DNA of 57,622 bases from Peptoniphilaceae bacterium AM52-5BH (GCA_027669155.1 JAQEDR010000015.1:1-57622), one strand, 5' to 3'. Shown: positions 9,090 through 18,768, counted from the first letter of the stretch. Translations and numbers: made by a program. Notes: generated from the sequence alone by a model not told the origin.

Positions 9090-9485
9090 TTACCATACGT
9101 AACAAATAACTTCGCCACCTACATTTTTACTTCTTGCAGCGCGGTCAGTTAATAGTCCTTTTGATGTTGAAATGATTGCTGTTCCTAGTCCGTCAAGTAC
9201 CTTTGGAACTTCATTTGCTTTTACATAAACTCTAAGTCCTGGTTTTGAAATTCTTCTAAGACCAGAGATTACTCTTTCACCATTTTCAGTATATTTTAAA
9301 TCAATTGTAAGAATACCTTGTTTGCCGTCTTCTTCTACATTAAATCCTGTAATAAAGCCTTCATCAAGCAGAATTTGGGCAATAGCTTTTTTCTCATTAG
9401 AAGATGGTAATGAAACTTTTGTATGGTTTGCTTTGTTACCATTTCTGATTCTTGTTAGCATATCCGCTATTGGATCTGTCATCAT
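9090..9485 (-). CDS. rpsH: 30S ribosomal protein S8
   Basis: 131 residues ([21 protein letters not shown]-terminal [20 protein letters not shown]). In E. coli S8 represses the spc operon. Two adjacent ATG codons (9485 and 9482) follow the AAGGGGG site; the second gives the usual MTDPIADML start, so the first codon may be dispensable. Confidence 0.96.
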   Translation of the reverse strand: MMTDPIADMLTRIRNGNKANHTKVSLPSSNEKKAIAQILLDEGFITGFNVEEDGKQGILTIDLKYTENGERVISGLRRISKPGLRVYVKANEVPKVLDGLGTAIISTSKGLLTDRAARSKNVGGEVICYVW

Positions 9486-9503
9486 AATATTATTCCCCCT
9501 TAA

Positions 9504-9689
9504 TTACCAGCTTGCTTTTCTTACTCCTGGAATTTGTCCATTATTTGCAAGTTCTCTAAAGCAAATACGGCAGATTCCATACTTTCTTAAGTAGCCGTGT
9601 GGTCTTCCACAAAGTTTACATCTTGTATATTCTCTTGTGGAGAATTTTTGTTTTCTTTGTTGTTTAGCTCTTAGTGACTTTTTAGCCAT
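9504..9689 (-). CDS. rpsZ: 30S ribosomal protein S14, zinc type Z
   Basis: 61 residues, the short zinc-binding S14 with ligands in CKLCGRPH and CRICFREL (two CxxC pairs). This form is typical of Gram-positive spc operons; the long zinc-free paralogue was not seen here. Confidence 0.96.
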   Translation of the reverse strand: MAKKSLRAKQQRKQKFSTREYTRCKLCGRPHGYLRKYGICRICFRELANNGQIPGVRKASW

Positions 9690-9702
9690 TTTTGCTCCTT
9701 AA

Positions 9703-10245
9703 TTATTTCCTAAATGGCATTCCCATTAATTCTAAGAATGCTTTTGCTTCTTCGTCTGTTTTAGCTGTAGTAACTATGCTGATATCCATACCGTGTAGGA
9801 AGTCTACATCATCATATTTGATTTCAGGGAAGATTAATTGTTCCTTGATTCCTAATGAATAGTTTCCACGTCCGTCAAAGCTGTTTGGATTGATACCTCT
9901 GAAGTCTCTTACACGTGGTAGAGAAATTGAGATAAGTTTGTCTAAGAAGTCATACATTTTTTCTCTTCTTAGGGTTACTTTTGTACCAATAGCTTGACCT
10001 TCTCTAAGTTTGAAGTTAGCTACAGATTTCTTTGCCTTTAGTTCTATTGGTCTTTGACCTGTGATTAAAGCAAGTTCATCTTTTGCAGCATTTAGAAGAT
10101 TTTGGTTATCTTTTGCTTCACCTAGTCCTACATTTATAACAATCTTAGTAAGTTTTGGTACTTGGTGAACATTTTCGTATCCGAATTGTTCAGTAAGTTT
10201 GCCAACAACTTCGTTTTGATATTTTTCTTTTAATCTACTTGTCAT
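9703..10245 (-). CDS. rplE: 50S ribosomal protein L5
   Basis: 180 residues. 5S rRNA-binding protein forming bridge B1b with S13. Signatures are [18 protein letters not shown] and [20 protein letters not shown]. Confidence 0.97.
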   Translation of the reverse strand: MTSRLKEKYQNEVVGKLTEQFGYENVHQVPKLTKIVINVGLGEAKDNQNLLNAAKDELALITGQRPIELKAKKSVANFKLREGQAIGTKVTLRREKMYDFLDKLISISLPRVRDFRGINPNSFDGRGNYSLGIKEQLIFPEIKYDDVDFLHGMDISIVTTAKTDEEAKAFLELMGMPFRK

Positions 10246-10260
10246 AATATCTCCTTTGAA

Positions 10261-10569
10261 CTAGTCGAATTTTTCGTCTGTTTTAGTAGATACACGAACT
10301 TTTTTGCCATCTACAAACTCTACTCTAGTTCTAACACCTTTTTTAAGTTCTTCTGAGTATAGAAGTACCTTAGAAGCATCGATTGGACATTCTTTCTCGA
10401 GTCTTCCGCTTTCAGCCCCCATTTGTGTTGGCTTTTGGTGTTTAATTCTAATATTTGCACCTTCGACTATTACTTTTCCTTCTTTTGGTAGGGCCTTTAC
10501 TACTTCGCCTACATGTCCTTTATATTCACCTGATATTATTTGGACTTTATCGCCTTTTTTAATGTGCAT
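10261..10569 (-). CDS. rplX: 50S ribosomal protein L24
   Basis: 102 residues with an N-terminal KOW motif (KGDKVQIISGEYKGHVGEVV). Early assembly initiator of the 50S. Between rplN and rplE. Confidence 0.96.
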   Translation of the reverse strand: MHIKKGDKVQIISGEYKGHVGEVVKALPKEGKVIVEGANIRIKHQKPTQMGAESGRLEKECPIDASKVLLYSEELKKGVRTRVEFVDGKKVRVSTKTDEKFD

Positions 10570-10578
10570 ATAATCCTC

Positions 10579-10947
10579 CTATAATACTTCCGGTGCAAGT
10601 GAGATGATTCTCATGAATCCTTCACTTCTAAGCTCTCTAGTAACTGGTCCAAAAATTCTTGTTCCAACTGGGCTTAAGTCGTCTTTGATAACTACTGCTG
10701 CGTTTTCATCAAATCTAATTGATGATCCGTCACTTCTTTTTAGACCTCTTTTTGATCTAACAATAACGGCTTTAACTACAGCACCTTTTTTTACCGCTGC
10801 TCCGGGTGTTGCACTTTTAACTGAACAAACCACAACGTCTCCGATATTAGAATATCTTCTTCCAGTTCCTCCAAGAACTTTGATTACTGAAAGTTCTCTT
10901 GCTCCGGAGTTATCTGCAACTCTCATACGAGTTTCTTGTTGTATCAT
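10579..10947 (-). CDS. rplN: 50S ribosomal protein L14
   Basis: 122 residues, the invariant family length ([20 protein letters not shown]-terminal [14 protein letters not shown]). Contacts the 30S subunit at bridge B8. Confidence 0.97.
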   Translation of the reverse strand: MIQQETRMRVADNSGARELSVIKVLGGTGRRYSNIGDVVVCSVKSATPGAAVKKGAVVKAVIVRSKRGLKRSDGSSIRFDENAAVVIKDDLSPVGTRIFGPVTRELRSEGFMRIISLAPEVL

Positions 10948-10966
10948 AATAATCTCCTATATCTAA

Positions 10967-11227
10967 TTAAACAATTTCTGCTGCTTGGCTTACGCGAACG
11001 AGTCTCCATCTTTTTGTTTTAGATAGTGGTCTTGTTTCCATTATTACAACTGTATCGCCAACTTTAGCCTCATTTAGTTCATCATGAGCTTTGTATTTCT
11101 TGCTTCTGTTAATTCTTTTTTTGTACACTGGGTGTTGGATCTTTTCTTCAACTAAAACTGATATAGTTTTATCCATTGAATCAGATACGACAACGCCTTT
11201 AAGTACGTGTCTTCTATTTCTTTCCAT
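10967..11227 (-). CDS. rpsQ: 30S ribosomal protein S17
   Basis: 86 residues, OB fold ([34 protein letters not shown]). Binds 16S helix 11 early in assembly. Six bases from rpmC. Confidence 0.96.
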   Translation of the reverse strand: MERNRRHVLKGVVVSDSMDKTISVLVEEKIQHPVYKKRINRSKKYKAHDELNEAKVGDTVVIMETRPLSKTKRWRLVRVSQAAEIV

Positions 11228-11232
11228 GAAAC

Positions 11233-11439
11233 TTAAGCCTCCCTATTTAAATTAAGCTTTCTTTCTGTTTGGATTGTCTTAACTCTAGCTATGTCTCTTT
11301 TAACAGAACCTATAGCTGATGGATTTTCAAGTTGTCCTGTTGCAAGTCTAAAACGAAGATTGAAAAGCTCACTTTGTAAATCATATAATTGTTTATCTAA
11401 ATCTTGGTCTGATAAATTTCTGATTTCTGCTACTTTCAT
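11233..11439 (-). CDS. rpmC: 50S ribosomal protein L29
   Basis: 68 residues, two-helix coiled hairpin ([16 protein letters not shown] signature). Lies at the tunnel exit beside L23. Two bases from rplP. Confidence 0.96.
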   Translation of the reverse strand: MKVAEIRNLSDQDLDKQLYDLQSELFNLRFRLATGQLENPSAIGSVKRDIARVKTIQTERKLNLNREA

Positions 11440-11441
11440 CC

Positions 11442-11870
11442 TTATTCCTCCGTACCTGTAACTTCAAGTCTTTGGATGAATTTTGTCTTGATTGGAAGTT
11501 TTTGTGCAGCAAGTCTCATAGCTTCTCTAGCAACTTCTTCACTAACACCACTCATCTCAAATAATACTCTACCTGGTTTTACTACAGCAACCCAATATTC
11601 TGGAGCACCTTTACCAGATCCCATTCTTACTTCTGCTGGTTTCTTAGAAACTGGCTTGTCTGGAAATACTTTAATCCAAATATTTCCGCCTCTTTTTATA
11701 TATCTTGTCATCGCACGACGAGCAGCCTCGATTTGATTTGCTGTCATCCAAGTAGCTTCTGTGGCTTGAAGACCATATTCTCCATAAGCTAATTGGTTAC
11801 CTTTTTGAGCAAACCCCTTCATTCTGCCTCTGTGTTGTCTACGATATTTAACTCTTTTAGGCATTAACAT
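11442..11870 (-). CDS. rplP: 50S ribosomal protein L16
   Basis: 142 residues ([40 protein letters not shown]). Organises the A-site tRNA elbow region. The first ATG (11870) is chosen over the third codon (11864) because AGGAG is 9 bases upstream of it rather than 15, and related proteins also begin with M-L-x-P. Confidence 0.97.
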   Translation of the reverse strand: MLMPKRVKYRRQHRGRMKGFAQKGNQLAYGEYGLQATEATWMTANQIEAARRAMTRYIKRGGNIWIKVFPDKPVSKKPAEVRMGSGKGAPEYWVAVVKPGRVLFEMSGVSEEVAREAMRLAAQKLPIKTKFIQRLEVTGTEE

Positions 11871-11906
11871 AATAATTCTCTCCTAATTCTTTAAATAGCG
11901 ATATCC

Positions 11907-12623
11907 TTATTTATTATTTGGACGTCTATTATTTCTTCTTCTTCTGTTATTTCTTGGTTGTTTCATCTTTGGTTCTCTTTGAGCCTTTTCTCCTGGAAGA
12001 ACTTCGCCCTTGTAGATCCATACTTTACAACCAATCTTACCGTATTCTGTATTAGCTTCTGCAAATCCGTAGTCAATGTTTGCTCTTAGTGTTTGAAGTG
12101 GAATTGTTCCTTCTGAATATCCTTCGCTTCTAGCCATATCAGCTCCACCAAGTCTTCCTGATACCATAGTTTTGATACCCTTAGCTCCTGCTCTCATTGT
12201 TCTTTGGATAGATTGTTTCATAGCACGTCTGAAAGCAACTCTGTTTTCAAGTTGGCTTGCAATATTTTCAGCTACAAGTTGAGCAGAAAGGTCTTGGTAT
12301 TTGATCTCTTCAACATTGATGATGATTCTCTTACCTGGAGCAACTTTCTCAAGTTTTTTCTTAAGTTCTTCAACTCCAGCACCACCTTTTCCGATTACCA
12401 TTCCAGGTTTGCCTGCAAATACTGTAATCTTTAGGTTGTTTACTGCTCTTTCTATTTCTATATCAGAAATACCTGCATCGTATACTTCTTTTTTAACTAT
12501 TTTTCTGATGTTATAATCTTCAACTAATAGATCTGAGAAATCTTTCTTGTCTGCGAACCATTTTGAATCCCAGTCCTTGATAACACCTACTCTAAATCCT
12601 TTTGGGTTTACTTTTTGGCCCAT
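11907..12623 (-). CDS. rpsC: 30S ribosomal protein S3
   Basis: 238 residues. KH domain with the [20 protein letters not shown] loop, then the C-terminal S3 domain ([19 protein letters not shown]) and a very basic Arg/Asn-rich tail ([14 protein letters not shown]). Lies at the mRNA entry and helicase site. Confidence 0.97.
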   Translation of the reverse strand: MGQKVNPKGFRVGVIKDWDSKWFADKKDFSDLLVEDYNIRKIVKKEVYDAGISDIEIERAVNNLKITVFAGKPGMVIGKGGAGVEELKKKLEKVAPGKRIIINVEEIKYQDLSAQLVAENIASQLENRVAFRRAMKQSIQRTMRAGAKGIKTMVSGRLGGADMARSEGYSEGTIPLQTLRANIDYGFAEANTEYGKIGCKVWIYKGEVLPGEKAQREPKMKQPRNNRRRRNNRRPNNK

Positions 12624-12624
12624 C

Positions 12625-12972
12625 TTATTCCTCCGTATCTTCTATATCTGCTAGTACTACGCCGATATGACTTGATCTTTTTAGTATTGGATATGCAGCT
12701 CCTTTAGCCTTTGGATGCCATCTTTTCATTGTTGGTGCATCGTTAGCGTAAGCTTTTTTGACATAAAGATTAGCTCTATCAAGTCCGTTGTTGTTTTCAG
12801 CATTGGCAATTGCACTTTTTAGTACGTCTGAAAGAAGTCTTGCACCTTTTTTGTTAGTAAATCTTAAGATATTAAGTGCTTCGTCTACTTGTTTGCCTCT
12901 AATTTCTCTAGCTATATAATGTACTTTAAGAGGAGAAATTCTTTGATATTTAGCTATTGCTTGAACTTCCAT
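12625..12972 (-). CDS. rplV: 50S ribosomal protein L22
   Basis: 115 residues. Its beta hairpin, the tunnel constriction and macrolide site, is at about 80-100 ([20 protein letters not shown]). One base separates it from rpsC. Confidence 0.96.
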   Translation of the reverse strand: MEVQAIAKYQRISPLKVHYIAREIRGKQVDEALNILRFTNKKGARLLSDVLKSAIANAENNNGLDRANLYVKKAYANDAPTMKRWHPKAKGAAYPILKRSSHIGVVLADIEDTEE

Positions 12973-12981
12973 TACTCTCTC

Positions 12982-13269
12982 CTATCTCATTTTGCTTTTA
13001 GCTTCAGTAGCCTTCTTAGCGTGGCCTCTGAATGTTCTTGTTGGTACGAACTCGCCTAGCTTGTGTCCTACCATATCTTCTGTAATATATATTGGAACAT
13101 GCTTTCTACCGTCGTGAACTGCGATAGTGTGTTCTACAAATTCAGGGAATATTGTAGAACGTCTTGACCATGTTCTTATAACTTTTTTCTCATTTTTTTC
13201 ATTTAATTCGTCAATTTTCTTCATTAAATGATCATCGACAAATGGTCCTTTTTTAATAGATCTTGCCAT
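12982..13269 (-). CDS. rpsS: 30S ribosomal protein S19
   Basis: 95 residues ([34 protein letters not shown]). 30S head protein paired with S13. Confidence 0.96.
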   Translation of the reverse strand: MARSIKKGPFVDDHLMKKIDELNEKNEKKVIRTWSRRSTIFPEFVEHTIAVHDGRKHVPIYITEDMVGHKLGEFVPTRTFRGHAKKATEAKSKMR

Positions 13270-13278
13270 TATATCCCC

Positions 13279-14112
13279 CTATTTTTCGTTTCTTCTTCTT
13301 ACGATGTAAGCTTCAGATTGTTTTTTAGTGTTTCTTGTCTTAACACCCATAGCTTTCTTGCCCCATGGTGTCATTGGGCTTGGTCTACCGATTGGTGTTC
13401 TACCTTCACCACCACCGTGTGGATGGTCAACAGGGTTCATTACAGATCCTCTTACGTGAGGTCTTCTTCCCATATATCTGCTCTTTCCAGCCTTACCAAC
13501 TCTGATAAGTTCGTGTTCTGAGTTTCCTACAACTCCTACTGTAGCCTTGCAGTTTAAGTGAACCATTCTCATCTCGCCTGATGGAAGTCTTAGTGTTGCG
13601 AAGTTTCCTTCTTTAGCCATAAGTTGAGCACCAACACCAGCACTTCTTACTAGAACCGCTCCTCTACCTGCTCTAAGTTCTACGTTGTGGATTGTTGTAC
13701 CTACTGGGATATCTTTAAGTTCAAGAGCGTTACCTGCTTTGATATCTGCTTCAGATCCTGATTCGATTACATCTCCTACCTTAAGTCCTTTTGGAGCAAG
13801 GATGTATCTTTTTTCTCCGTCAGCGTAAGCAACTAGGGCTATGTTTGCTGATCTGTTTGGATCGTATTCTATAGTTTTAACTCTTGCTGGGATATTGTCT
13901 TTATCTCTTTTAAAGTCGATTATTCTATATCTTCTCTTAACTCCGCCACCACGGAATCTAACTGTTGTCCTACCTGTGTTGTTTCTACCACCTTTAGATT
14001 TAAGATCAACTGTAAGACTTTTTTCTGGTCTGTCTGTAGTTATTTCTTCGAATGTTGAAACAGACATATTTCTATGACCGTTTGAAGATGGTTTTAATTT
14101 TCTAATAGCCAT
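13279..14112 (-). CDS. rplB: 50S ribosomal protein L2
   Basis: 277 residues. OB and SH3-like domains ([20 protein letters not shown]) and the conserved [18 protein letters not shown], whose histidine is needed for peptidyl transfer. Near-invariant length. Confidence 0.97.
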   Translation of the reverse strand: MAIRKLKPSSNGHRNMSVSTFEEITTDRPEKSLTVDLKSKGGRNNTGRTTVRFRGGGVKRRYRIIDFKRDKDNIPARVKTIEYDPNRSANIALVAYADGEKRYILAPKGLKVGDVIESGSEADIKAGNALELKDIPVGTTIHNVELRAGRGAVLVRSAGVGAQLMAKEGNFATLRLPSGEMRMVHLNCKATVGVVGNSEHELIRVGKAGKSRYMGRRPHVRGSVMNPVDHPHGGGEGRTPIGRPSPMTPWGKKAMGVKTRNTKKQSEAYIVRRRNEK

Positions 14113-14123
14113 TTAAACCCTCC

Positions 14124-14417
14124 TTATAGTCCATCGAAGTATTCAATTTCTGCACTATCTTCTGTTAAAGTAACGATAGCTTTTTTCCAGTCAGCTCTTT
14201 TACCATATCCGTATCTTGTTCTTACAGATTTTCCAGTATAGTTCATAGTTCTTACATTTTTAACTTTAACTCCGTCAAAAATAGCTTCTACTGCTGCTTT
14301 GATTTCTGGTTTATTTGCATTCTTGTCTACTTCAAAGGTGTACTTGTTCTCGTCAAGCATTTCCATGCTTTTTTCTGTGATTATTGGTCTTTTGATTATT
14401 TCGTAAGGTGATCTCAT
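14124..14417 (-). CDS. rplW: 50S ribosomal protein L23
   Basis: 97 residues ([40 protein letters not shown]). Tunnel-exit docking site for trigger factor and SRP. Its ATG shares one base with the rplD stop (TAATG), implying translational coupling. Confidence 0.96.
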   Translation of the reverse strand: MRSPYEIIKRPIITEKSMEMLDENKYTFEVDKNANKPEIKAAVEAIFDGVKVKNVRTMNYTGKSVRTRYGYGKRADWKKAIVTLTEDSAEIEYFDGL

Positions 14418-15040
14418 TAGATAAATACCTCCTCAAGTTTAGCAATCGCATCTTTTGTGATAACTAACTTGTTGTGTCTTACTAAGTCGTAAACATTGAT
14501 TAGGCTAGCTGATGCTACATCAACTCCTTCGATATTTCTAAATGATCTGTATACATTAGTGTCATTTTCAGCTGTAACAACGTAAGCTTTCTTTCCAGCT
14601 TCTACTGCGTTTAGTACTGCAGCTGCTTCTTTTGTCTTGTTATTTTCTAGCTTTAGATCATCTAGTACGATTAGCTCTCCATCAACAACTTTTGATGTAA
14701 GAACTGAGTATAGTGCTTTTCTTCTTAGCTTCTTAGGAACTCTGTAGCTATAATCTCTTGGCTTTGGTGCAAATACAACTCCACCGCCTGTGTAGTGAGG
14801 AGCTCTGATTGAACCTTGACGAGCACGTCCTGTTCCTTTTTGTCTAAATGGTTTACGTCCACCACCACGAACCTCTGAACGAGTTTTCGCAGATTGTGTA
14901 CCTTGTCTTTTATTTGCTAGTTGGTTTTTAACTACTTCATAAACTGAATGTTCGCTTATTTCAGTATTAAATAGAGTTTCGTTTAGCTCTAAAGAACCAA
15001 CATTTTCTCCCTTAATGTTTAAAATATCTACTTTAGGCAT
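14417..15040 (-). CDS. rplD: 50S ribosomal protein L4
   Basis: 207 residues. Extended tunnel loop at about 45-95 ([20 protein letters not shown]). In E. coli L4 represses the S10 operon through its leader; whether it uses the leader at 16075-16215 here is unknown. Confidence 0.96.
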   Translation of the reverse strand: MPKVDILNIKGENVGSLELNETLFNTEISEHSVYEVVKNQLANKRQGTQSAKTRSEVRGGGRKPFRQKGTGRARQGSIRAPHYTGGGVVFAPKPRDYSYRVPKKLRRKALYSVLTSKVVDGELIVLDDLKLENNKTKEAAAVLNAVEAGKKAYVVTAENDTNVYRSFRNIEGVDVASASLINVYDLVRHNKLVITKDAIAKLEEVFI

Positions 15041-15054
15041 TTATTCCTCCTTAA

Positions 15055-15684
15055 TTAGGCTTTGATAGCTTGTTTGATTTGAACAAGTCCGCCCTTAGGT
15101 CCTGGAACTCCACCTTTAACTAAGATGTAGTTATCTTCAACACTTACTTTAACAACTTCAATGTTTTGGACAGTAACTCTTTCGTTACCCATCTTTCCTG
15201 AACCTTTTCTACCTTTGAAAACTCTTGCTGGGTCAGAACCTGCAGCTCTTGCACCTGCAACTCTGTGTGATTTTGAACCGTGGCTTGCTGGACCTCTTCC
15301 GTAGTTCCATCTTTTGATAGCACCTTGAGTTCCCTTACCCTTGCTTGTAGCAACAACATCAACTATGTCTCCAGCTTCAAATTGTTCAACTGTGATTGTA
15401 TCTCCAAGATTAAATTCTGGAGTTTCTTCTCCAAAGTTGATTTCCTTTAGGAATCTCTTTGTGCTAGCGTTAGCCTTTTTGAAGTGTTCTCTTACTGGTT
15501 TTGTTACATTCTTTTCTTTCTTGTCCATATAACCAACTTGGATTGCGTTGTAACCATCAGTTTCTACTGTTTTAACTTGTACAACTACGTTTTCGTCAGC
15601 TTTTAGGACAGTAACAGGAGTAATAACTCCATCTTCGTCGATGACTTGAGTCATGCCTACTTTTGTTGTAAATATACTCTTCAC
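15055..15684 (-). CDS. rplC: 50S ribosomal protein L3
   Basis: 209 residues (MKSIFTTKVGMTQVIDEDG; GPASHGSKSHRVAGARAAGS). Its loop reaches the peptidyl-transferase centre. Separated from rpsJ by 81 bases that hold a 7-bp AT-rich hairpin (15720-15737), the largest gap in this part of the operon. Confidence 0.97.
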   Translation of the reverse strand: MKSIFTTKVGMTQVIDEDGVITPVTVLKADENVVVQVKTVETDGYNAIQVGYMDKKEKNVTKPVREHFKKANASTKRFLKEINFGEETPEFNLGDTITVEQFEAGDIVDVVATSKGKGTQGAIKRWNYGRGPASHGSKSHRVAGARAAGSDPARVFKGRKGSGKMGNERVTVQNIEVVKVSVEDNYILVKGGVPGPKGGLVQIKQAIKA

Positions 15685-15765
15685 TGAGTACCTCCTTAAT
15701 TACAGCGGATTGATGATCCTATCAATTCTTATTGATACGATTATCTTCAATCATCCTAATTACAG

Positions 15766-16074
15766 TTATAGTTTAATTTCGATGTCGACACCTGCAGGTA
15801 AGTTTAGTTTCTTAAGTGCGTCTAATGTCTTAGCATTAGGTCCTATGATGTCGATTAATCTCTTGTGTGTTCTTTGTTCAAACTGTTCTCTTGAGTCCTT
15901 GTATTTGTGAACCGCTCTTAAGATAGTAACTCTTTCTATCTCTGTTGGTAATGGGATTGGTCCACTTACTTCGGCTCCTGATCTTTTAACCGCTTCTACG
16001 ATTTTCTCTGCTGAGCTGTCGATTACTTCGTGATCGTATGCTCTTAGTCTAATTCTTATCTTTTGATTAGCCAT
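15766..16074 (-). CDS. rpsJ: 30S ribosomal protein S10
   Basis: 102 residues ([40 protein letters not shown]). 30S head protein, also known as transcription factor NusE. First gene of the cluster, with GAGAGG 5 bases before the ATG. It has its own promoter (16221-16249); tuf and fusA do not precede it. Confidence 0.97.
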   Translation of the reverse strand: MANQKIRIRLRAYDHEVIDSSAEKIVEAVKRSGAEVSGPIPLPTEIERVTILRAVHKYKDSREQFEQRTHKRLIDIIGPNAKTLDALKKLNLPAGVDIEIKL

Positions 16075-16215
16075 TTTTCCTCTCTCTTTCTTTACGCCCG
16101 TCCGGGCGTTTGATACTTATTTGGAAATCGCTTAGGATTATTCCTAAACTTGCTAGGTGAAAGTTTCCTCATGCCTTTGGCCTAAAGCATAAGCAACATC
16201 TCACTTCACAGCACT
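16075..16215 (-). promoter_or_regulatory. Structured leader of the S10 operon
   Basis: About 140 bases between the predicted start site and rpsJ. On the minus strand they contain: a TTGCT/AGCAA-closed arm enclosing ATGCTTT/AAAGGCAT; TCCTAA/TTAGGA (written as 16132-16147 on plus); and a GC-rich ACGCCCG/CGGGCGT palindrome (16094-16109) just upstream of the ribosome site. None is followed by a T run. This resembles an autoregulatory ribosomal-protein leader, but no known class was matched. Confidence 0.5.
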
Positions 16216-16220
16216 TATAT

Positions 16221-16249
16221 ATACTACCTCAAAAACATTAATAAATCAA
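16221..16249 (-). promoter_or_regulatory. Promoter of the S10-spc-alpha operon
   Basis: On the minus strand TTGATT (16244-16249), a 17-base spacer, then TAGTAT (16221-16226) running into an AT-rich start region. It is placed directly downstream of a terminator for incoming transcription. Confidence 0.6.
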
Positions 16250-16270
16250 GTATTATCTTATCTTTTTAAC

Positions 16271-16307
16271 AAAAAAATAGCGACTTATCAAATAAATCGG
16301 TAGCTAT
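16271..16307 (-). terminator. Rho-independent terminator upstream of the rpsJ promoter
   Basis: On the minus strand ATAG and CGATTTAT pair with ATAAGTCG and CTAT around a TTG loop (one 4-base bulge, one G-U pair), followed by seven T. It would stop transcripts entering from the right, that is, from the hairpin block or ppk2, before the rpsJ promoter. Confidence 0.7.
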
Positions 16308-16550
16308 ATCTTATAGCTTTTAACTAGCTGTCTTTTAATATACTAGGATTATTATAAATTACAAATTTTTTCTTGAGTTTTTTTATAAAATTTTTCTATC
16401 AATCCTAAAATTATATTATATATAGTAGATACATAAGCAGATTTCTCCACTTCGATCAAAATAAAGGTGGATTTGTTTAGTCTACAGTCTATGGGTCTTA
16501 CAGCCCCCTTACCTAGAGCGAAGCGAAGCATGGAGACCACACCCACCCTC

Positions 16551-16586
16551 ATCTCGAGCGAAGCGTAGCGAAGTCGAGAGATCTCT
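16551..16586. repeat. Palindromic TCTCGAGCGAAGCG-type intergenic repeat
   Basis: TCTCGA (16552-16557) and TCGAGA (16574-16579) enclose the repetitive GCGAAGCGTAGCGAAG. The same motif recurs at 17121-17150, 19876-19910 and 20815-20850. Short frames through this repeat give spurious proteins, including one at 16352-16663. Confidence 0.7.
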
Positions 16587-16685
16587 AGTAGGTTTTTATG
16601 TCTTACTAAAATGAAAGAGATCCCTCCACTTCGGTCGACGGTAGCTTGCGGGCTCAACTCCAAAGATCTTCACCTTATTAACTCT

Positions 16686-16911
16686 GAACGATAGTCATCG
16701 TTCTTTTATCCTTTGTTATTTCTTAACAAAGGATACTGCACTGTTTTGCTTTGCAAAACAGTGGCCCATAACGAGGGCTCCCTCGATTTTGAACTCTTCG
16801 AGTTCTTGGAACTTATTTTTCAAATAAGTCCCACTTATTCGATTTTTTACAAAAATCGAAGCCCGACTGTCCGGCACTCTGCCATCAGCTCACTATGTTC
16901 GCTGTGGCCAG
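16686..16911 (-). repeat. Hairpin-string element, copy 1 (minus orientation)
   Basis: Eight successive short inverted repeats with almost no unpaired sequence between most of them. Positions on plus: GAACGAT/ATCGTTC 16686-16703; ATCCTTTGTTA/TAACAAAGGAT 16708-16734; CACTGTTTTGC/GCAAAACAGTG 16739-16763; CGAGGG/CCCTCG 16772-16785; GAACTC/GAGTTC 16791-16805; an 11-bp stem 16808-16832; TTCGATTTTT/AAAAATCGAA 16838-16860; CTGCCA-CAGC/GCTG-TGGCCAG 16879-16911. The 16808-16832 stem has one imperfect pair that is G-U only when read on the minus strand, which suggests an RNA from that strand. An inverted second copy is at 19682-19823. Confidence 0.8.
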
Positions 16912-17220
16912 AACCATTAGGGATAAGGGTTATTTTTCACTCCGTACTCTGGTTCCTTACATAATAACTCTTCCGTGCTTTCGCACTAACTAGAGGGATA
17001 AATAGCTAATTCAAGGGTTTTTCCTTGGTCAAAATAAGGATGGCTTTGACTTTGCTTCCTGCCTAAGGTAGTGCCAACATCCCCTTATATAAAGAGAAGC
17101 CTGGTGATCAACCCCACCCTTATCTCGAGCGGAGCGAAGCGTAGCCGAGAGATCTCACGGGATCTCTCCGTGCATTCGTTTCACTCATTTAGTCGAGATA
17201 AGGGTAAATATTAGTATATA
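16912..17220. repeat. Remainder of the left intergenic repeat block
   Basis: No gene. It holds a GTGC-TTTC-GCAC hairpin near 16980, a TCTCG/CGAGA palindromic repeat (17123-17150) and CACGG-GATCTCT-CCGTG (17156-17172). The repeat phrases ATCTCACGGGATCTC and GTCGAGATAAGGG also occur here. No long open frame looks real. Confidence 0.6.
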
Positions 17221-17289
17221 TTAAATTTTAATTAAATGAATTTTGACTCCAAGTTTAACTCTACTAAAAGAGTCTTCTATATATAAGGC

Positions 17290-18768
17290 TTATTTCTTAT
17301 TTTTCTTATCGAGCATGTCCAAATGAGCTCTTGCTTTCTTTAAGTATTCTTTCATGACCCTGATTCTTGCGTATTTCTTTTGCTTGCCTTCTACTATAAT
17401 CCAAGGAGCGTAGTCTACATTCGTCCTAGCTAGCATTTCATTCATAGCCTCGATATATCCGTCCCATTTTTCTCTGTTTCTCCAATCTTCGTCAGTTATC
17501 TTGTAGAGCTTGTCTGGAGTGTTCTCCCTAGCCATAAATCTCTTAAGCTGTTCGTCTTTGTCAATGGTTACAAAGAATTTTAAGATAAGACTTCCGTGAT
17601 CATAGATTTCCTTTTCCATATCGAGGATTTCCTCGTAGGATCTGTTCCATTCGCCTGTTTTGGCGAAGCCTTCTATTCTTTCTACCATGACTCTGCCGTA
17701 CCAGGACCTAGAAAATATTCCCATATATCCGTCCTCTGCTAGATTCTTGTAAAACCTCCACAAATAGTGGTGGGCTAGCTCATCTTTCGTAGGAGCAGAT
17801 ATGGCATTTACCTTGTAGAGTCTTGGATCTACCTTTTTTACCAGTCTTTCGATTGCTCCGTCCTTTCCTGCGGCATCTACTCCTTCAAAAACTAGGATAG
17901 TCGATATGCCCCTTTGGTAGTATTCGAAGGCCATATCCCTTACTTGTTTTTGGAGGTCTTTCTTCTCCTTGTCATATTCTTCATCTGTTATAGTCTTTTC
18001 TAGGTCGATTTTTTCAAGGATTTTGACATGTTTTTTGTAACTTCTTTCTTCATTTTCCTCGTCTTTTTTCTGAATTTCGACCCTTTCAATTCCCATACTA
18101 ATTTCATCAAGAAGGATGCCCAAGGCCTCCTTGCTAGCTTTTTTCTTATCGTTGGAATCTATGATATGCCAAGGACTTGTTTCGAAGTTTGTCGCATTTA
18201 GGACCTTCTCGAAATGGGCCTTGTAGGCTTCGTAGTTCTCATTTTCCTTCTTGTCTTCTTTTGATATATAGAAGCTCTTCCTGTTGGACTTTTTAAGCTC
18301 TTCGATACGCTCTTTCTGCTCCTTTTGATCCACATCTAGGAAAAATTTTACAATTATCATCTTGCTATCGTAGAGCATCTTCTCGTGCTTTCTCAAAGAC
18401 TCGATTCTCTCATTTAGGAGATCTTCCTTTATATCTATATCCTCGAAGAGCTTGTAATAGAAAGATTTGGCAAAGATTTTGATATGACCATTTCTGGGTG
18501 TGCTCTCAAAAAACCTCTTCATAGTAGGAAACTTATCATCATAAGCCTCATCCTTCTCGAAGACTTCCACGTCAAAGTATTTAGGATTAAGATCTCTACT
18601 AATGTCAGCTATCACATAGCCCTTGCCAGATGACTCGAAGCCATCAACCATGATAAGAATTGGAATATCTAGGTTCTGGCAAATCCTAGCAAGTCTTCCT
18701 ACTCTTTTGGCAAGGTCTTTTCTTTTAAAGTCAGTAAAGTGCATTTCTCTTTTCTCGTTTAATTTCAT
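17290..18768 (-). CDS. Polyphosphate kinase 2 family, two-domain (polyphosphate:AMP phosphotransferase type)
   Basis: 492 residues from the ATG at 18768, chosen because AAGGGGG lies 6 bases upstream; the frame extends ten codons further with no ribosome site. Two tandem PPK2 P-loop domains are visible. The first has DGFESSGKG (about 42-50). The second has FEGVDAAGKDGAIERLVKK (Walker A at about 293-302) and the lid/substrate stretch FSRSWYGRVMVERIEGFA. Fused two-domain PPK2 proteins transfer phosphate from polyphosphate to AMP. The N-terminal copy is the more divergent one and is often structural. Probably co-transcribed with the membrane protein gene 36 bases upstream. A weak ACTCT/AGAGT hairpin (17258-17273) follows. 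Confidence 0.9.
   Translation of the reverse strand: MKLNEKREMHFTDFKRKDLAKRVGRLARICQNLDIPILIMVDGFESSGKGYVIADISRDLNPKYFDVEVFEKDEAYDDKFPTMKRFFESTPRNGHIKIFAKSFYYKLFEDIDIKEDLLNERIESLRKHEKMLYDSKMIIVKFFLDVDQKEQKERIEELKKSNRKSFYISKEDKKENENYEAYKAHFEKVLNATNFETSPWHIIDSNDKKKASKEALGILLDEISMGIERVEIQKKDEENEERSYKKHVKILEKIDLEKTITDEEYDKEKKDLQKQVRDMAFEYYQRGISTILVFEGVDAAGKDGAIERLVKKVDPRLYKVNAISAPTKDELAHHYLWRFYKNLAEDGYMGIFSRSWYGRVMVERIEGFAKTGEWNRSYEEILDMEKEIYDHGSLILKFFVTIDKDEQLKRFMARENTPDKLYKITDEDWRNREKWDGYIEAMNEMLARTNVDYAPWIIVEGKQKKYARIRVMKEYLKKARAHLDMLDKKNKK

Noticed and set aside
9080..9118. 13-codon N-terminal extension of L6
   Set aside because: The conserved start MSRIGKLP has its own ribosome site; the extension overlaps rpsH.
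16352..16663. 103-codon minus-strand open frame ending in the rpsJ upstream region
   Set aside because: It reads through the palindromic repeats (RSGGISFILVRHKNLLEISR), has no ribosome site and no family resemblance; false frame over repeat DNA.
16713..16964. 83-codon plus-strand open frame in the left repeat block
   Set aside because: It is made entirely of the hairpin string; the protein pattern follows the inverted repeats rather than any fold.
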